Assembly (NCBI RefSeq): GCF_009696465.1
Contig: NZ_VULX01000018.1
Span: forward strand, 1-50,301
Length of the DNA stretch: 50,301 nucleotides
DNA from: Inconstantimicrobium porci
GTDB taxonomy: Bacteria > Bacillota > Clostridia > Clostridiales > Clostridiaceae
Direction of reading: 5' to 3'
Shown: positions 26,676 through 35,718 of the stretch, piece after piece
Position numbering within the stretch: position 1 is the first letter of the stretch
Layout: each line of letters starts with the position of its first letter
The notes under the pieces: model-generated
Told to the model about the DNA's origin: nothing
Seen by the model: the letters and a program-made list of their open reading frames with translations, nothing else
Databases searched by the model: none
Position numbers and translations under genes: made by a program

Positions 26676-26690
26676 TTTTTTAACTCTTAA

Positions 26691-27242
26691 TTACTCATTG
26701 TCTATCTTTATTCTTAATCTTTTTGTTTTAACCTTAACAGCATATTTTAGTTCGTACACTGAGACTCCTTTATTCATAGCTTCTGCAATTTCGTTCATTT
26801 CCTTCTTTGCTGACTCTTCATCTTTATACCAACCAAGGATGATTGAATTTTCACCCCAGAATGCTCCACTGTTTACACCATTCAGGCAGTACTTTGGCTC
26901 ATCTTCTTTTGCTTTGAACATTACGTGTGATGCTGAAACCTTATAGCAGTTGAAAATTGATTTGCCATCTGCTGATTTGATTGTTATCTTGCCATTTGGT
27001 ACAACTATATTGTTAGTTACTTCATTATTTATTTCATTAGTTGATGATTCACCTAACATTAAATAATCTAAAGAAACATTTAGCTTTCTAGATAGTACAA
27101 GCAGTTTCTCCATTTCTGGATAGCCACTTCCCTGTTCCCATTTTGAAACAGCCTGCCTGCTTACTCCCATTATTTCTGCTAAATCTTCCTGTGAAATATT
27201 TCTTTCCTTCCTTATTGCTTTTAAATTTTCTGAAAAACTCAT
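26691..27242 (-). CDS. XRE-family regulator with C-terminal domain
   Basis: A 183-residue regulator. Residues 5-62 form a clear Cro/CI helix-turn-helix (IRKERNISQEDLAEIMGVS, RQAVSKWEQGSGYPEMEK), the SinR/Xre type. The remaining 120 residues are a separate alpha/beta domain (SADGKSIFNCYKVSASHVMF, ENSIILGWYKDEESA) whose ligand is unknown. The start has AAAGGAG. Upstream, the dyad TTGCGCAA lies between two copies of ATGCAAAC, which could be an autoregulatory operator. The overlapping frame at 27088-27330 on the same strand is a shadow. Confidence 0.87.
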   Translation of the reverse strand: MSFSENLKAIRKERNISQEDLAEIMGVSRQAVSKWEQGSGYPEMEKLLVLSRKLNVSLDYLMLGESSTNEINNEVTNNIVVPNGKITIKSADGKSIFNCYKVSASHVMFKAKEDEPKYCLNGVNSGAFWGENSIILGWYKDEESAKKEMNEIAEAMNKGVSVYELKYAVKVKTKRLRIKIDNE

Positions 27243-27370
27243 AACTAAAACTCCTTTTCTTAAATCTTTTGTTTAAATTATAAAAAGTTTTCTCTATACT
27301 TAACACCAACCACTGTTTGCATTTGCGCAACTTCAGTTTGCATTGTCGAAAAATCCTTATATTATGCCAT

Positions 27371-27835
27371 TTAAGCTAGTCCAAATTCTTTTATTAATTT
27401 CTCAAGTCTTACTCTTTCACTTTCTTTAACTTCCACTAGCGGATTATAAAAATAGTGCTGCATAACGTCTGCATCCTTTAACACTTCAGCAAATGATGAG
27501 TCTATTATTCCTTTGTCGCTATGACTATAAATTGCTGTGCAGATTTTTTTAATTTCATCATCATTGAACTGACCAGAAGCCACAAGAATATCGATTGCCA
27601 TTGTAACACCTTTGTGTGCATGATCTTTTGAATCCATTGCTGAATATGAATAAATATCATGCAGCATTCCTGCTGCCATTGACAGTTCCACATCTTCTCC
27701 TCTTTTTATTGCTATCATTGCACAACATTGTGAAACTCCATAAAGATGCACATAAGCACTTCGTCTTTCCTCATTATCAGTCATCTTTAAGAGTACGTTG
27801 TCCACATATTTTCTTAAAACCTCAATCCTATTCAT
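27371..27835 (-). CDS. HD-domain phosphohydrolase
   Basis: A 154-residue cytosolic protein with a compact HD domain: H28 region in YVHLYGVSQ, the HD pair in GMLHDIYSY, DHAHKGVTMA and IYSHSDKG, which together provide the metal ligands. It belongs to the small HD/YedJ-like class of nucleotide or nucleoside phosphohydrolases. Specificity is unknown. The start is the ATG at 27835, with AAGGAGG 7 bases upstream. An in-frame TTG just before it is less likely. It is probably a single gene. Confidence 0.83.
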   Translation of the reverse strand: MNRIEVLRKYVDNVLLKMTDNEERRSAYVHLYGVSQCCAMIAIKRGEDVELSMAAGMLHDIYSYSAMDSKDHAHKGVTMAIDILVASGQFNDDEIKKICTAIYSHSDKGIIDSSFAEVLKDADVMQHYFYNPLVEVKESERVRLEKLIKEFGLA

Positions 27836-28216
27836 CAAGTAACCTCCTTACTACAAATGCTGCAAGTCCTTTCTACTTATAATTGTAAATTATAACATAA
27901 TTCTCTACGTACATGATACTATTAATTCCTAATCCAGATTTCGCTTTTGAAAATTGCACCAATAATCATCATAAACATAAAGAAAGCCAGGAATTATATT
28001 CCCAGCTTCTAAGAAAATTTATTAAATTAAAATCATATTGATATCAGTTATATTATATCTTCCTTATGATTACTCACGTATATATTAAGTTTAAATTTCA
28101 CAGATCCAAAAACCTTTCACTAAATGTAAGTGTTATATTTTTAATTTTCCCTTTATACTAGATGTATAAGTTAAGAATAATATCAAATGAAATTCCGGAG
28201 TTTTATTTGTAGAAGA

Positions 28217-28282
28217 GTTGAAAGACATATTGCGAAGCCTCCGTCGCTTCGTTCCAAGTCGTTTCTCCATATCTCTTTCAAC
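28217..28282 (-). repeat. Core-in-variable-stem element, copy B
   Basis: Arms GTTGAAAGACATAT (28217-28230) and ATATCTCTTTCAAC (28269-28282) pair over 14 bp with one mismatch. The minus strand of the 38-base interior contains CGACTTGGA, then ACGAAGC, then GACGGAGG. The same core, of identical length and 19 of 24 matching positions, is in copy A at 3360-3427. The arms of the two copies are unrelated. Confidence 0.65.
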
Positions 28283-28301
28283 CCTTAAATTACTAAAGGA
28301 A

Positions 28302-28383
28302 GAAATTGCATTCTGTGCTAAAGAAGTTACTTGTTCTAAACAAATTAAAATTAATACAAATGATTCTGTCAGAATGTAATTTC
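28302..28383 (+). repeat. GAAATTGCATTC inverted repeat, copy 1
   Basis: GAAATTGCATTCTG (28302-28315) and CAGAATGTAATTTC (28370-28383) are a 14-bp inverted repeat with one mismatch around 54 AT-rich bases. The arms recur at 38517-38611, and related words occur at 36739-36809. It could be a small non-autonomous mobile element. No target duplication is obvious. Confidence 0.5.
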
Positions 28384-28416
28384 CTACAAATAATAAAAAT
28401 GTGAAAGGTGATAAAA

Positions 28417-28888
28417 ATGAGTGAAAGAATATTAGAAGTTAAAAACTTAAAGAAATATTATGGAAAAAAAGAATATACAACTAAGGCTCTTGACGGAATC
28501 AGCTTTGGAGTTATTGACGGAGAATTTATTGGTATCATGGGCAGCAGCGGATCTGGTAAAACTACTCTTTTAAACTGCATTGCCACAACTACAAGTCCTA
28601 CTGATGGCAACATCTTATTAAATGGCGAAAATATTGAAAAGTTTAAAGGTGATAAACTTGCAGATTACAGAGGTAATAAAATCGGCTACCTGTTTCAGAA
28701 CTTTGAGCTTTTAGAAAACCTGACAGCAAAAGAGAATATTCTGCTTCCTCTTGCTATCCATAATAAACTGCAGAATGATAATAATTCATATCTTGATAAG
28801 CTGGCTAAATGAATCAAGAGAAGATTTCTACGAAAGAATCCTGCTTGTAATGGCGCAACTGGGAGGAGGCAGTGCAAATGTTTTATAG
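28417..28888 (+). pseudogene. BceA-type ABC ATPase lacking its centre
   Basis: From the ATG at 28417 (GAAAGGTGA upstream) the first 131 residues are a normal ATPase start with Walker A GSSGSGKTT and Q-loop LFQNFELLENLTAKENILLPL. A stop at 28810 follows. Immediately afterwards, in the next frame, come the last 25 residues of a BceA protein (ESREDFYERILLVMAQLGGGSANVL), ending at 28888 and overlapping the permease start as in intact operons. About 90 residues with the signature motif, Walker B and H-loop are gone. The protein cannot hydrolyse ATP, so the adjoining permease lacks its own motor. Confidence 0.85.
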
Positions 28889-30923
28889 TTTAGTTAAAAG
28901 GAACAGCAAACGTAACCGTAAAGAAAATGGTTTGTTTTTTGTTTCATTAATAATCTCAATCGTTGCTTTTTATATCATCCTTTCGCTAAAGGAACAGGAT
29001 GTAATCATATTTTTAAAGACTATGGAAAGTGATGCACTGCACAAACTGTTCATGCTTATCCCTGCTTTATATATAATGTCATTATTTATCCTCTTCTTCC
29101 TTGTGTACTTTGCTGGCAAGTATCAGCTGGACAGACGAAGCAGAGAACTTGGCATGTATATGATGCTTGGCATGAAGCGTTCAAAACTACTGCTAATGCT
29201 TTTTGCAGAAGAATTATACAACAGTGTGTTGTCACTGGTTATTGGTATGCCAGTTGCAGTTTTTATATCTGAAATTATCAGCCTCGTAACTGCTAAAGTT
29301 GTAGGTCTTGGCATAATCAGACATCATTTTTCATTATCAGTTTCAGCAGTTATATGGACTATTATTGGCTATTTTCTTATAAGATTTGCAGCACTGATCA
29401 TTCTTTGCGTTCAATTTACAAGCAAAGAAGTTACTGAACTGCTTAATGAATCTCAGACTGAGAAAAAGCGTGAAAGTAATAAAACAATAACTATAATTGA
29501 ATTAATATTAGGAATCACATTAATAGTAACTGCTTTTTACCTGGCTATAAGCGGTAAATCATGGGTACGTTTAGCATCTATGTCTTTATCTCTTTTAATC
29601 GGTATTGCAGGATTATTCTTATTCTTCCACGGAATAAGTATCTTATTTGAAATGTTTATAAAGCGTAAAAATAATATTAATGGCTTAAGTATGTTTACTT
29701 TCAGACAGCTTCAGGAATCTGTATTTTTAAAACCAAACATCTTAGCAGTTTCATCAATGTTATTACTATTTGCAGTAAGCTGCTTTGCTTATGGAATTCC
29801 AGTTGGTTATATTAATAACAGCAAGGAAACTCATATTATAGATTACACTTTTGATGCTGACAAAGCAGAAGTTGAATCTACAATATCTAAATTAGGGCTA
29901 GATAAATATATGTACAATCCATTTGAAATGAAAACAGAAAACTACCTAAGCAAATTAGAAAAATGCTCAATGGATAAAATTAAAAGTGCTGTAGCAAAAC
30001 AGCCACAGAGCGAAATAAGAGATAACTTCTTAAACAATATTGATCACTATGACCATCCTAATCTTATTGCTTTATCTTCATACAATAATATCTTGCAGGC
30101 TCAAGGTAAAAAGCCTCTTGAATTAAATGATAACGAAGCTGCCATATATAGCGATCCTGAATTTACAGATGAAGCTAGTACAAAAATGCTGGAAGATGCC
30201 TTAAAGGAAAATGTATCAATAACTATGAATGATAAAGAAATAAAAATTGTAAATAAAACTTACAGCGACAGCATTATAACAGACAGGATGCTGACTCTAA
30301 GCTTTGCTTTTATAGTGCCAGACGAACTATTTAATAAATATACCGATCAAGAGAAGCCCCACTATTTTGTGAATGCTATACTAAAAAAAGATTATGTTAA
30401 TGAAAAAGGGCTGATGAATGCCATAGGTGAAGTTAATAAAAAACTTAACACTAGTAATTTAAGATATGAAAGCTATCTTCAGAATATGGGAAGAGAGTTG
30501 TTCTATACTATATCAGCAAGCTATACAACTATATATCTAGCTGTTATTCTGCTGATAATTGCTAACACTGTAATGGGCGTTCAGTTCTTAATTCATCAGC
30601 AGAAAACTAAGAAGCGTTATCAGACTTTATCATACATTGGCTGCACATACGAAATGATGTGTAAGTCTGCTAGAAGACAGATTACATGGTACTTTATGCT
30701 GCCACTTTCTGCCTCTGCAATATGCAGTATATTTGCAGTAAGATCATTATATACAGGTGCTTTGACAACAACAATGCATCAGCAGACTAATAAGCTTATG
30801 ATGCTTTCTATTCCTGTAATTGTCTTTATATGTGTGGTAGAATTACTCTATATGCATTTTGTAAAGAAAAGCAGTGACAGGAATATAGCTGGAATTATGA
30901 CTATAAAAAGAGAAGATAATTAG
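28878..30923 (+). CDS. BceB-type ABC transporter permease
   Basis: A 681-residue membrane permease of the bacitracin/peptide-sensing BceB family. It has ten predicted membrane helices in the usual 1+3+... arrangement with FtsX-type blocks, and a large extracytoplasmic domain at about 305-525 between helices 7 and 8. The motif RSRELGMYMMLGMKRSKLL after helix 2 is diagnostic. The ATG at 28878 has GGAGGAGG upstream. BceB proteins bind antimicrobial peptide-lipid complexes and signal to a partner histidine kinase, and here the kinase gene is two genes downstream. Its ATPase partner is a pseudogene, so detoxification needs another ATPase or is lost. A sensing role could remain. Confidence 0.9.
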   Translation: MFYSLVKRNSKRNRKENGLFFVSLIISIVAFYIILSLKEQDVIIFLKTMESDALHKLFMLIPALYIMSLFILFFLVYFAGKYQLDRRSRELGMYMMLGMKRSKLLLMLFAEELYNSVLSLVIGMPVAVFISEIISLVTAKVVGLGIIRHHFSLSVSAVIWTIIGYFLIRFAALIILCVQFTSKEVTELLNESQTEKKRESNKTITIIELILGITLIVTAFYLAISGKSWVRLASMSLSLLIGIAGLFLFFHGISILFEMFIKRKNNINGLSMFTFRQLQESVFLKPNILAVSSMLLLFAVSCFAYGIPVGYINNSKETHIIDYTFDADKAEVESTISKLGLDKYMYNPFEMKTENYLSKLEKCSMDKIKSAVAKQPQSEIRDNFLNNIDHYDHPNLIALSSYNNILQAQGKKPLELNDNEAAIYSDPEFTDEASTKMLEDALKENVSITMNDKEIKIVNKTYSDSIITDRMLTLSFAFIVPDELFNKYTDQEKPHYFVNAILKKDYVNEKGLMNAIGEVNKKLNTSNLRYESYLQNMGRELFYTISASYTTIYLAVILLIIANTVMGVQFLIHQQKTKKRYQTLSYIGCTYEMMCKSARRQITWYFMLPLSASAICSIFAVRSLYTGALTTTMHQQTNKLMMLSIPVIVFICVVELLYMHFVKKSSDRNIAGIMTIKREDN

Positions 30924-30931
30924 AGGTGATA

Positions 30932-31621
30932 ATGGTGAAGAAGATTGTAATAGTTGAAGATGAAATTTTCATGAGAGAAGAACTGCAGTATATTTTAGAA
31001 AAAGCAGGTTATGATGTACTCTGCGTAAATGAGTTTAGTAATGCTGCGGATGAAATTATCGCTTCTTCACCTGACCTTCTTTTACTTGATTTAAATCTGC
31101 CTAACATATCAGGCTTTGAGATATGCAAACAAATCAGAGGCAAAAGTAATATTCCTATACTTGTACTTACTGGACGTGATGCTATGAAAGATGAGCTTCA
31201 CGCTCTTGACATTGGTGCAGATGAATACTTAAATAAACCCTGCCGTAGTGAGAGGCTGCTTGCAAGAATAAACAATCTGCTGCGCCGCTTAGAAGACAGG
31301 AAAAACTATCTTGAGATAAAAGGAATCTCTTTAGATTTACAGACTTACACTATTAACGTTAAAGGCAAAGCTGCAGTCTTACCTGAAAATCAGGGAAAAA
31401 TCATGGAGCTGCTGCTTGAAAACTGTGGCAGACTTGTCACTAAAGACATGCTCTTTAAAAAACTCTGGGGTACTACTGAATATGTTGATGAAAATGCCCT
31501 TCACGTAAACATGACAAGACTAAAAAAGTCACTTAACAACCTGGATACAGATTATAAAATAAATACAGTCAGGGGGAAGGGCTACTGCTTAGAGCCTGTA
31601 AGAAAAAATGAAGATAATTAA
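30932..31621 (+). CDS. OmpR-family response regulator (BceR-like)
   Basis: A 229-residue DNA-binding response regulator. The receiver domain occupies 1-115, with the phosphoacceptor aspartate in LLLLDLNLPNISG, the switch threonine in LVLTGRD and the lysine in YLNKPC. A winged-helix trans_reg_C domain follows, ending TVRGKGYCLEP. I chose the ATG at 30932 because GAGGTG lies just upstream. It sits 8 bases after the BceB gene and overlaps the kinase gene by 14 bases, so all three are one operon. The expected target is the bce-type promoter upstream of this operon or another transporter. Confidence 0.92.
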   Translation: MVKKIVIVEDEIFMREELQYILEKAGYDVLCVNEFSNAADEIIASSPDLLLLDLNLPNISGFEICKQIRGKSNIPILVLTGRDAMKDELHALDIGADEYLNKPCRSERLLARINNLLRRLEDRKNYLEIKGISLDLQTYTINVKGKAAVLPENQGKIMELLLENCGRLVTKDMLFKKLWGTTEYVDENALHVNMTRLKKSLNNLDTDYKINTVRGKGYCLEPVRKNEDN

Positions 31622-32639
31622 AAGATTAATCGATGTACTTGATGAAAACAGACTCTGGTTTATAGTTGTGCTTGCACTTAACATCCTCTTTGGAACTTTG
31701 TTATGGATTATTGACTCAAGCTCATTTTCATACATATTCCCAGTGATGCTTATTGGTTCTTTGATTGTCTACTGCTCCACTATCTTTATCTGCTATATTA
31801 ATGATAATAAAAGAGCAAAAGCATTTAATGATTTTCTTGCCGATCCTTCAAAAACTAATGAAGATAAAATAATGAATTTATTTCATGGCAGTCAAAAGAA
31901 TTCAGTTATTGAAGCTGGTGAACTGCTTCGCAGCAATCTATCTGATCTTAAAATAAAGTCTGCTGAAATGAACGAATACGAAGAATATATAGAAGCCTGG
32001 GCTCATGAGATAAAGACTCCCCTGGGACTCATGACCTTTGTGCTTGATAACAGAAAAGAGGAATTGTCGCCATCAGTTTATGCAAAGCTTGAGTACTCGC
32101 GCACAAAGATTCAGGAAAACATCGAGCGTATGCTCTATTATGCAAGACTTAAAGCCACATCTAATGACTTTATTTTCAAAGAGTTATCCCTGACAGAAGT
32201 CTGCGAAGATGTTCTTGATGAATACTCTCCAATTCTTAAGGAACAGAACATCAGCATAACACTAAACATTGACAATCTCCATGTTGTATCTGACAAAAAA
32301 TCCATTGAGTTTATCATCAGACAGATAATCAGCAATTCAATAAAATATAAAAACACTGATGCTTCTAATCCTTATATAAGTTTATCAGCAGAAGAAACTG
32401 ATAAAGCTATAATTCTTACAATAAGAGATAACGGCATCGGAGTTAAACCATATGACCTGCCCTTCGTCTTTGAGAAAGGATTCACTGGTGAAATTGGTGA
32501 AATACGCAAAAATTCAACAGGTATGGGATTATACCTTTCAAAACAAGTAGCTAAAAGCTTAAAAATAAACATAGAAGCATCTGAAAGCTACACAGATGGA
32601 CTTGAAATACGTTTATCATTCCCAAAGGTTGAAAATTAA
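31608..32639 (+). CDS. Intramembrane-sensing histidine kinase (BceS-like)
   Basis: A 343-residue kinase with two membrane helices in the first 65 residues separated by only a few residues, the mark of intramembrane-sensing kinases. The DHp helix has the phosphoacceptor histidine in EAWAHEIKTPLG. The HATPase domain has the N-box in RQIISNSIKYKN, the G1 box DNGIGV, the F box FVFEKGFTG and G2 TGMGLYLS. All catalytic parts are present, so it should phosphorylate the response regulator encoded by the overlapping upstream gene. BceS-type kinases have no sensor domain and take their signal from the BceB permease. Confidence 0.92.
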   Translation: MKIIKRLIDVLDENRLWFIVVLALNILFGTLLWIIDSSSFSYIFPVMLIGSLIVYCSTIFICYINDNKRAKAFNDFLADPSKTNEDKIMNLFHGSQKNSVIEAGELLRSNLSDLKIKSAEMNEYEEYIEAWAHEIKTPLGLMTFVLDNRKEELSPSVYAKLEYSRTKIQENIERMLYYARLKATSNDFIFKELSLTEVCEDVLDEYSPILKEQNISITLNIDNLHVVSDKKSIEFIIRQIISNSIKYKNTDASNPYISLSAEETDKAIILTIRDNGIGVKPYDLPFVFEKGFTGEIGEIRKNSTGMGLYLSKQVAKSLKINIEASESYTDGLEIRLSFPKVEN

Positions 32640-32675
32640 TTTAAAATTTAAAGTTTAAAATTTAGAATTGAGTTG

Positions 32676-32704
32676 GAAATTTATTCGCTGTGCTCACAAA
32701 TTTC
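32676..32704 (+). repeat. Variable-stem hairpin with constant loop
   Basis: GAAATTT and AAATTTC (7 bp) enclose a loop containing TTCGCTGTGCTC. The loop matches those at 1083, 18483 and 32757. The second hairpin of the composite repeat is missing here. Confidence 0.55.
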
Positions 32705-32746
32705 TCAAAATTATGAAAGCTGAAAGCAGAATGATGAATGAAGGAA

Positions 32747-32811
32747 AGAAATTGCTCTCGCTTTGCTTGAGCATTTCTTAAAATTAATGGAGGTTTCACC
32801 TCCAAACCTCT
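32747..32811 (+). repeat. Composite palindromic repeat, copy 4
   Basis: AGAAATTGCTC and GAGCATTTCT pair with one bulge around TCGCTTTGCTT. Nine bases later ATGGAGGTTTCACCTCCAA and ACCTCT follow. The second half is almost identical to the copy at 18512-18536. It lies between the kinase and AraC genes. Confidence 0.7.
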
Positions 32812-32877
32812 TAAGTTATTACTGAATGTGATTTTATTTTTATAGCTTATAGTATTTTATTGTTATGAGATTGATAT

Positions 32878-33297
32878 ATGAAATGGATAGAAAGATTAAA
32901 TAATGCTGTCACTTATATTGAGGACAATATCAAAGGAGACATCGACATAGATGAAGCGTCAAAGATTGCCTGCTGCTCAACTTATCATTTTCAGCGAATG
33001 TTTGCCTACATTGCAGATGTACCTCTTTCTGAATATGTAAGGCGCAGAAGAATGTCTCTTGCAGCTGTTGATCTGCAGAATGGTGATGAGAAAGTTATCG
33101 ATGTTGCTTTAAAATATGGTTATGATTCACCAACAGCATTCACAAGAGCTTTTAAAAATGTGCATGGAATATCTCCATCACAAGCAAAAAATGAAGGCAG
33201 TGTCTTGAAAGCATTTCCACCTATCAGCTTCAAAATAACAATAAAAGGAGCTAGTGAAATGAATTATAGAATTGAAAAAAAAGCAAAAGGGCTGTAG
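32878..33297 (+). CDS. AraC-family regulator, truncated at the C-terminus
   Basis: A 139-residue protein with an N-terminal AraC/XylS DNA-binding domain (residues 5-105): the first HTH in DIDEASKIACCSTYHFQRMF and the second in VIDVALKYGYDSPTAFTRAF, followed by GISPSQAKNEG. Full-length relatives carry a GyrI-like ligand-binding domain after a short linker. Here only the first residues of that domain remain (MNYRIEKKAKG) before a stop next to a hairpin. The DNA-binding half may still function. The start has only a weak ribosome-binding site (GAGATTGAT). Confidence 0.8.
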   Translation: MKWIERLNNAVTYIEDNIKGDIDIDEASKIACCSTYHFQRMFAYIADVPLSEYVRRRRMSLAAVDLQNGDEKVIDVALKYGYDSPTAFTRAFKNVHGISPSQAKNEGSVLKAFPPISFKITIKGASEMNYRIEKKAKGL

Positions 33298-33312
33298 CAT
33301 AATGCCGCAGCC
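33290..33312. terminator. Bidirectional hairpin between convergent genes
   Basis: GGCTG and CAGCC form the outer stem and GCAT and ATGC the inner one. The hairpin lies between the AraC stop and the zinc-ribbon gene, which end toward each other. T runs are weak on both sides. Confidence 0.45.
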
Positions 33313-33327
33313 TATTAAATTCAAAAA

Positions 33328-33492
33328 CTATCCTCTATTTTGTTGTTGTCTTCTTTCTTTTCTTGCTTTTCTACAAGCAGGGCATCTCTTAGGTTCGTTT
33401 TCGAATCCTTTTTCTTTGTAGAATTCCTGTTCTCCTACTGTAAATACAAATTCTTTTCCGCAGTCTACGCAGACTAATATTTTATCTTCCAT
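33328..33492 (-). CDS. Small zinc-ribbon protein
   Basis: A 54-residue protein too short for ordinary gene calling. It has two CxxC knuckles (CVDCGKEF and CPACRKAR) separated by 26 residues, and a strongly basic C-terminal tail (RKARKERRQQQNRG). This is the pattern of the short clostridial zinc-ribbon family often annotated as a probable zinc-binding protein. It may bind RNA or DNA, but no function is established. The start at 33492 has AGGAGGAA upstream. It stands alone. Confidence 0.8.
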   Translation of the reverse strand: MEDKILVCVDCGKEFVFTVGEQEFYKEKGFENEPKRCPACRKARKERRQQQNRG

Positions 33493-33653
33493 TTCTATTC
33501 CTCCTAAATTAAAGATTTTAATTGATACTATAATCTCTAATAAAGAGAAACTACATATCCATATGAAACCTTCTAATTTACAATTTTTAACTGCACCTTT
33601 ATATTACCACAGATGCGAATTATTTGCAAGTATCATTTACATTATTGCCTATT

Positions 33654-34949
33654 TTATTTTGTTATATCGTCAATTATATCAAAATAATTCTCAAATGTTT
33701 TTGCGCAGCATTTATAATTTTTGATTACTATTCCACCTGTACGCAATCCAATCAAAGTAAAAGCCATAGCCATTCTATGATCATTATATGTTTCAACTTC
33801 ATTTTTGATAATGTTTCCTGGCTGTATTATGATACCTTTATATTTTTCAGCTTCCATACACTTAATGCCAAGTCTAGTAAGTTCATTAACAATTGCTTGT
33901 ATTCTATTAGTTTCCTGGAAACGGATATGTGAAATATTTTTTATTATTGTCTCTGAAGATGCAAATGGTGCAATAGCTGCTAGTGTCATTGTCTGATCTG
34001 AAAAATCATTCATGTCCACAATTATCCCAGGATATTTTCTATCCTTTTTTCCAGTAACACATACTCCACTTTCAGTATCCTTAACAATGCATCCAAGTTC
34101 TTTTAGTACATCTAAAAACTTAATATCTCCCTGCAATGAATCAATATGTACATCCTTAACTCTTACTGTTGTTCCAAGCAAAGCGGCCATAGCATAGAAA
34201 TAGCATGCTCCCGAAACGTCTGGTTCAATCTGATATACCTCTTTTTCATATGATAAATTATAAGGAACAAAACATTCATCGCCTTGACGTACCACATCAA
34301 TACCAAACTGTTTTAGCATTGCAAGAGTCATTTTGATATATGCGCCATTAGTCCTGCTGCCAGTCATTTTTATCTTAAGCCCATCTTTAACCATAACTCC
34401 AGTCATTAATAAAGCACTTACAAACTGACTGCTTACTGTAGTGTCCATTTCTATTTCATTTTTATTTATGCCCTTTGAATGTATCTCAAATGGGAAATGG
34501 TCTTCTTTTTCAAGACATTTAACAGTTACGCCAAGACTTCTAAGAAGCTCTATTAATGGTTTCATAGGTCTTTTCTTCATCTGACCAGAAGAATCTAAAA
34601 CATAGTCTCCCCCAGCAAAAGCAAGCATAGCTGTTAAAAAACGTGCTGCCGTTCCAGCACTTCTTACATTTATCTTTGCATTTCTATTAGGTATCTGCCC
34701 ACTAAGACCATGAATAGTTACTTCTTTTATTTCTTCATTAATAGTAACTTCGAATCCCAGCTCAGTAAGACAGCTTAAAAAAGCCCTTGAATCATCACTA
34801 AAAAGTACACCTTTTAATTTGCAGACACCAGCAGAAAGCGCTGCAATCATAAGTGCACGATTAGTTATACTCTTTGAACCAGGCACATTAACTTCAATTC
34901 TTCCGCTGTTTTTATATTGTTTAACAAGATAATTATTAATAGTTCTCAC
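33654..34949 (-). CDS. aroA: 3-phosphoshikimate 1-carboxyvinyltransferase
   Basis: A 431-residue enzyme (EPSP synthase) that joins shikimate-3-phosphate and phosphoenolpyruvate in the aromatic amino-acid pathway. Signatures are GSKSITNRALM at 24-34, the NVRSAGTAARFL motif with the glyphosate-site residues near 93-105, and RFQETNRIQAI near 340. The DHRMAM motif is near 395. The only in-frame start is a GTG at 34949 with a weak AAAGG very close to it, so translation may depend on upstream reading or be inefficient. No other aro gene is adjacent, which is unusual because clostridial aroA commonly lies in an operon. Confidence 0.93.
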   Translation of the reverse strand: MRTINNYLVKQYKNSGRIEVNVPGSKSITNRALMIAALSAGVCKLKGVLFSDDSRAFLSCLTELGFEVTINEEIKEVTIHGLSGQIPNRNAKINVRSAGTAARFLTAMLAFAGGDYVLDSSGQMKKRPMKPLIELLRSLGVTVKCLEKEDHFPFEIHSKGINKNEIEMDTTVSSQFVSALLMTGVMVKDGLKIKMTGSRTNGAYIKMTLAMLKQFGIDVVRQGDECFVPYNLSYEKEVYQIEPDVSGACYFYAMAALLGTTVRVKDVHIDSLQGDIKFLDVLKELGCIVKDTESGVCVTGKKDRKYPGIIVDMNDFSDQTMTLAAIAPFASSETIIKNISHIRFQETNRIQAIVNELTRLGIKCMEAEKYKGIIIQPGNIIKNEVETYNDHRMAMAFTLIGLRTGGIVIKNYKCCAKTFENYFDIIDDITK

Positions 34950-35081
34950 CCTTTGCTACATCATATTTAAATTCATTATACACTTTTTCAAATATTTTCA
35001 TAGTCTTTCTTTTTTCAATTCTAAATCAAAATAGCCAGTAAAGTATAACTTACTCTACTGACTACAATACTTTAATAAGTC

Positions 35082-35702
35082 CTAAATTTCATTTTTCTTA
35101 GTTTCTTTATAAAGCTTTTTTGATTTAACACTAAAATAAAAATAGATCATCATTCCAATAGGAAATGCAAGCCAAATAAAACCTCTTCCTATTGCAAAAG
35201 GAGTTTCAAATAAAAAAGCCCTCACGAAAGATAATCCTGTCATTTCCCATAATCCAGGTGTAAAATATAATTCCTTAGGATTAAATAACGCATTAATATT
35301 TACAACACCATTTATTGAAAAACAAACTAATAATGCAAGATAACAGCAAGCCAATGAACCCCAGACTTCAGATGCTCTTTTATACCTAGCAGCTCTTGAC
35401 ATATTATCAGAAAAAATATCATCATCACCATCATCTGATATTTTCTTAAAGTACTGCTTCCCACTAGATTTTGTTCCTGAAATATGCTTCCAGCCACAAT
35501 CTTCAAACATAGTGCAGTAATCTAGAAAATCATTTTTGCTTTTAAATGTCCTAAAATCTATCTTATATACTGCATCTTCTGGTGTTATATTCTTAAATTT
35601 ATAACCACAACCAGTGCTCACAACTTCATATCCCTCATTTGCCATTTCATTAAGCCATTTTTCCTCTTTTGCATAATCAGTAAATATTTTATAAATACGC
35701 AT
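35082..35702 (-). CDS. DUF2812 membrane protein
   Basis: A 206-residue protein. The N-terminal 100 residues are the DUF2812 domain (FTDYAKEEKWLNEMANEGY, then YKIDFRTFKSKNDFLDYC). The C-terminal half has two hydrophobic segments around 120-140 and 165-190. It lies 16 bases after the PadR gene, and the pair forms a common clostridial operon. The PadR protein presumably controls it. The role of DUF2812 proteins is unknown. The start has GGAGG. Confidence 0.87.
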   Translation of the reverse strand: MRIYKIFTDYAKEEKWLNEMANEGYEVVSTGCGYKFKNITPEDAVYKIDFRTFKSKNDFLDYCTMFEDCGWKHISGTKSSGKQYFKKISDDGDDDIFSDNMSRAARYKRASEVWGSLACCYLALLVCFSINGVVNINALFNPKELYFTPGLWEMTGLSFVRAFLFETPFAIGRGFIWLAFPIGMMIYFYFSVKSKKLYKETKKNEI

Positions 35703-35718
35703 GTATCAAACCTCCAAT

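Noticed and set aside
27088-27330. 80-residue basic protein overlapping the XRE gene
   Set aside because: Different frame of the same strand inside a clear helix-turn-helix gene. Composition is that of a shadow.
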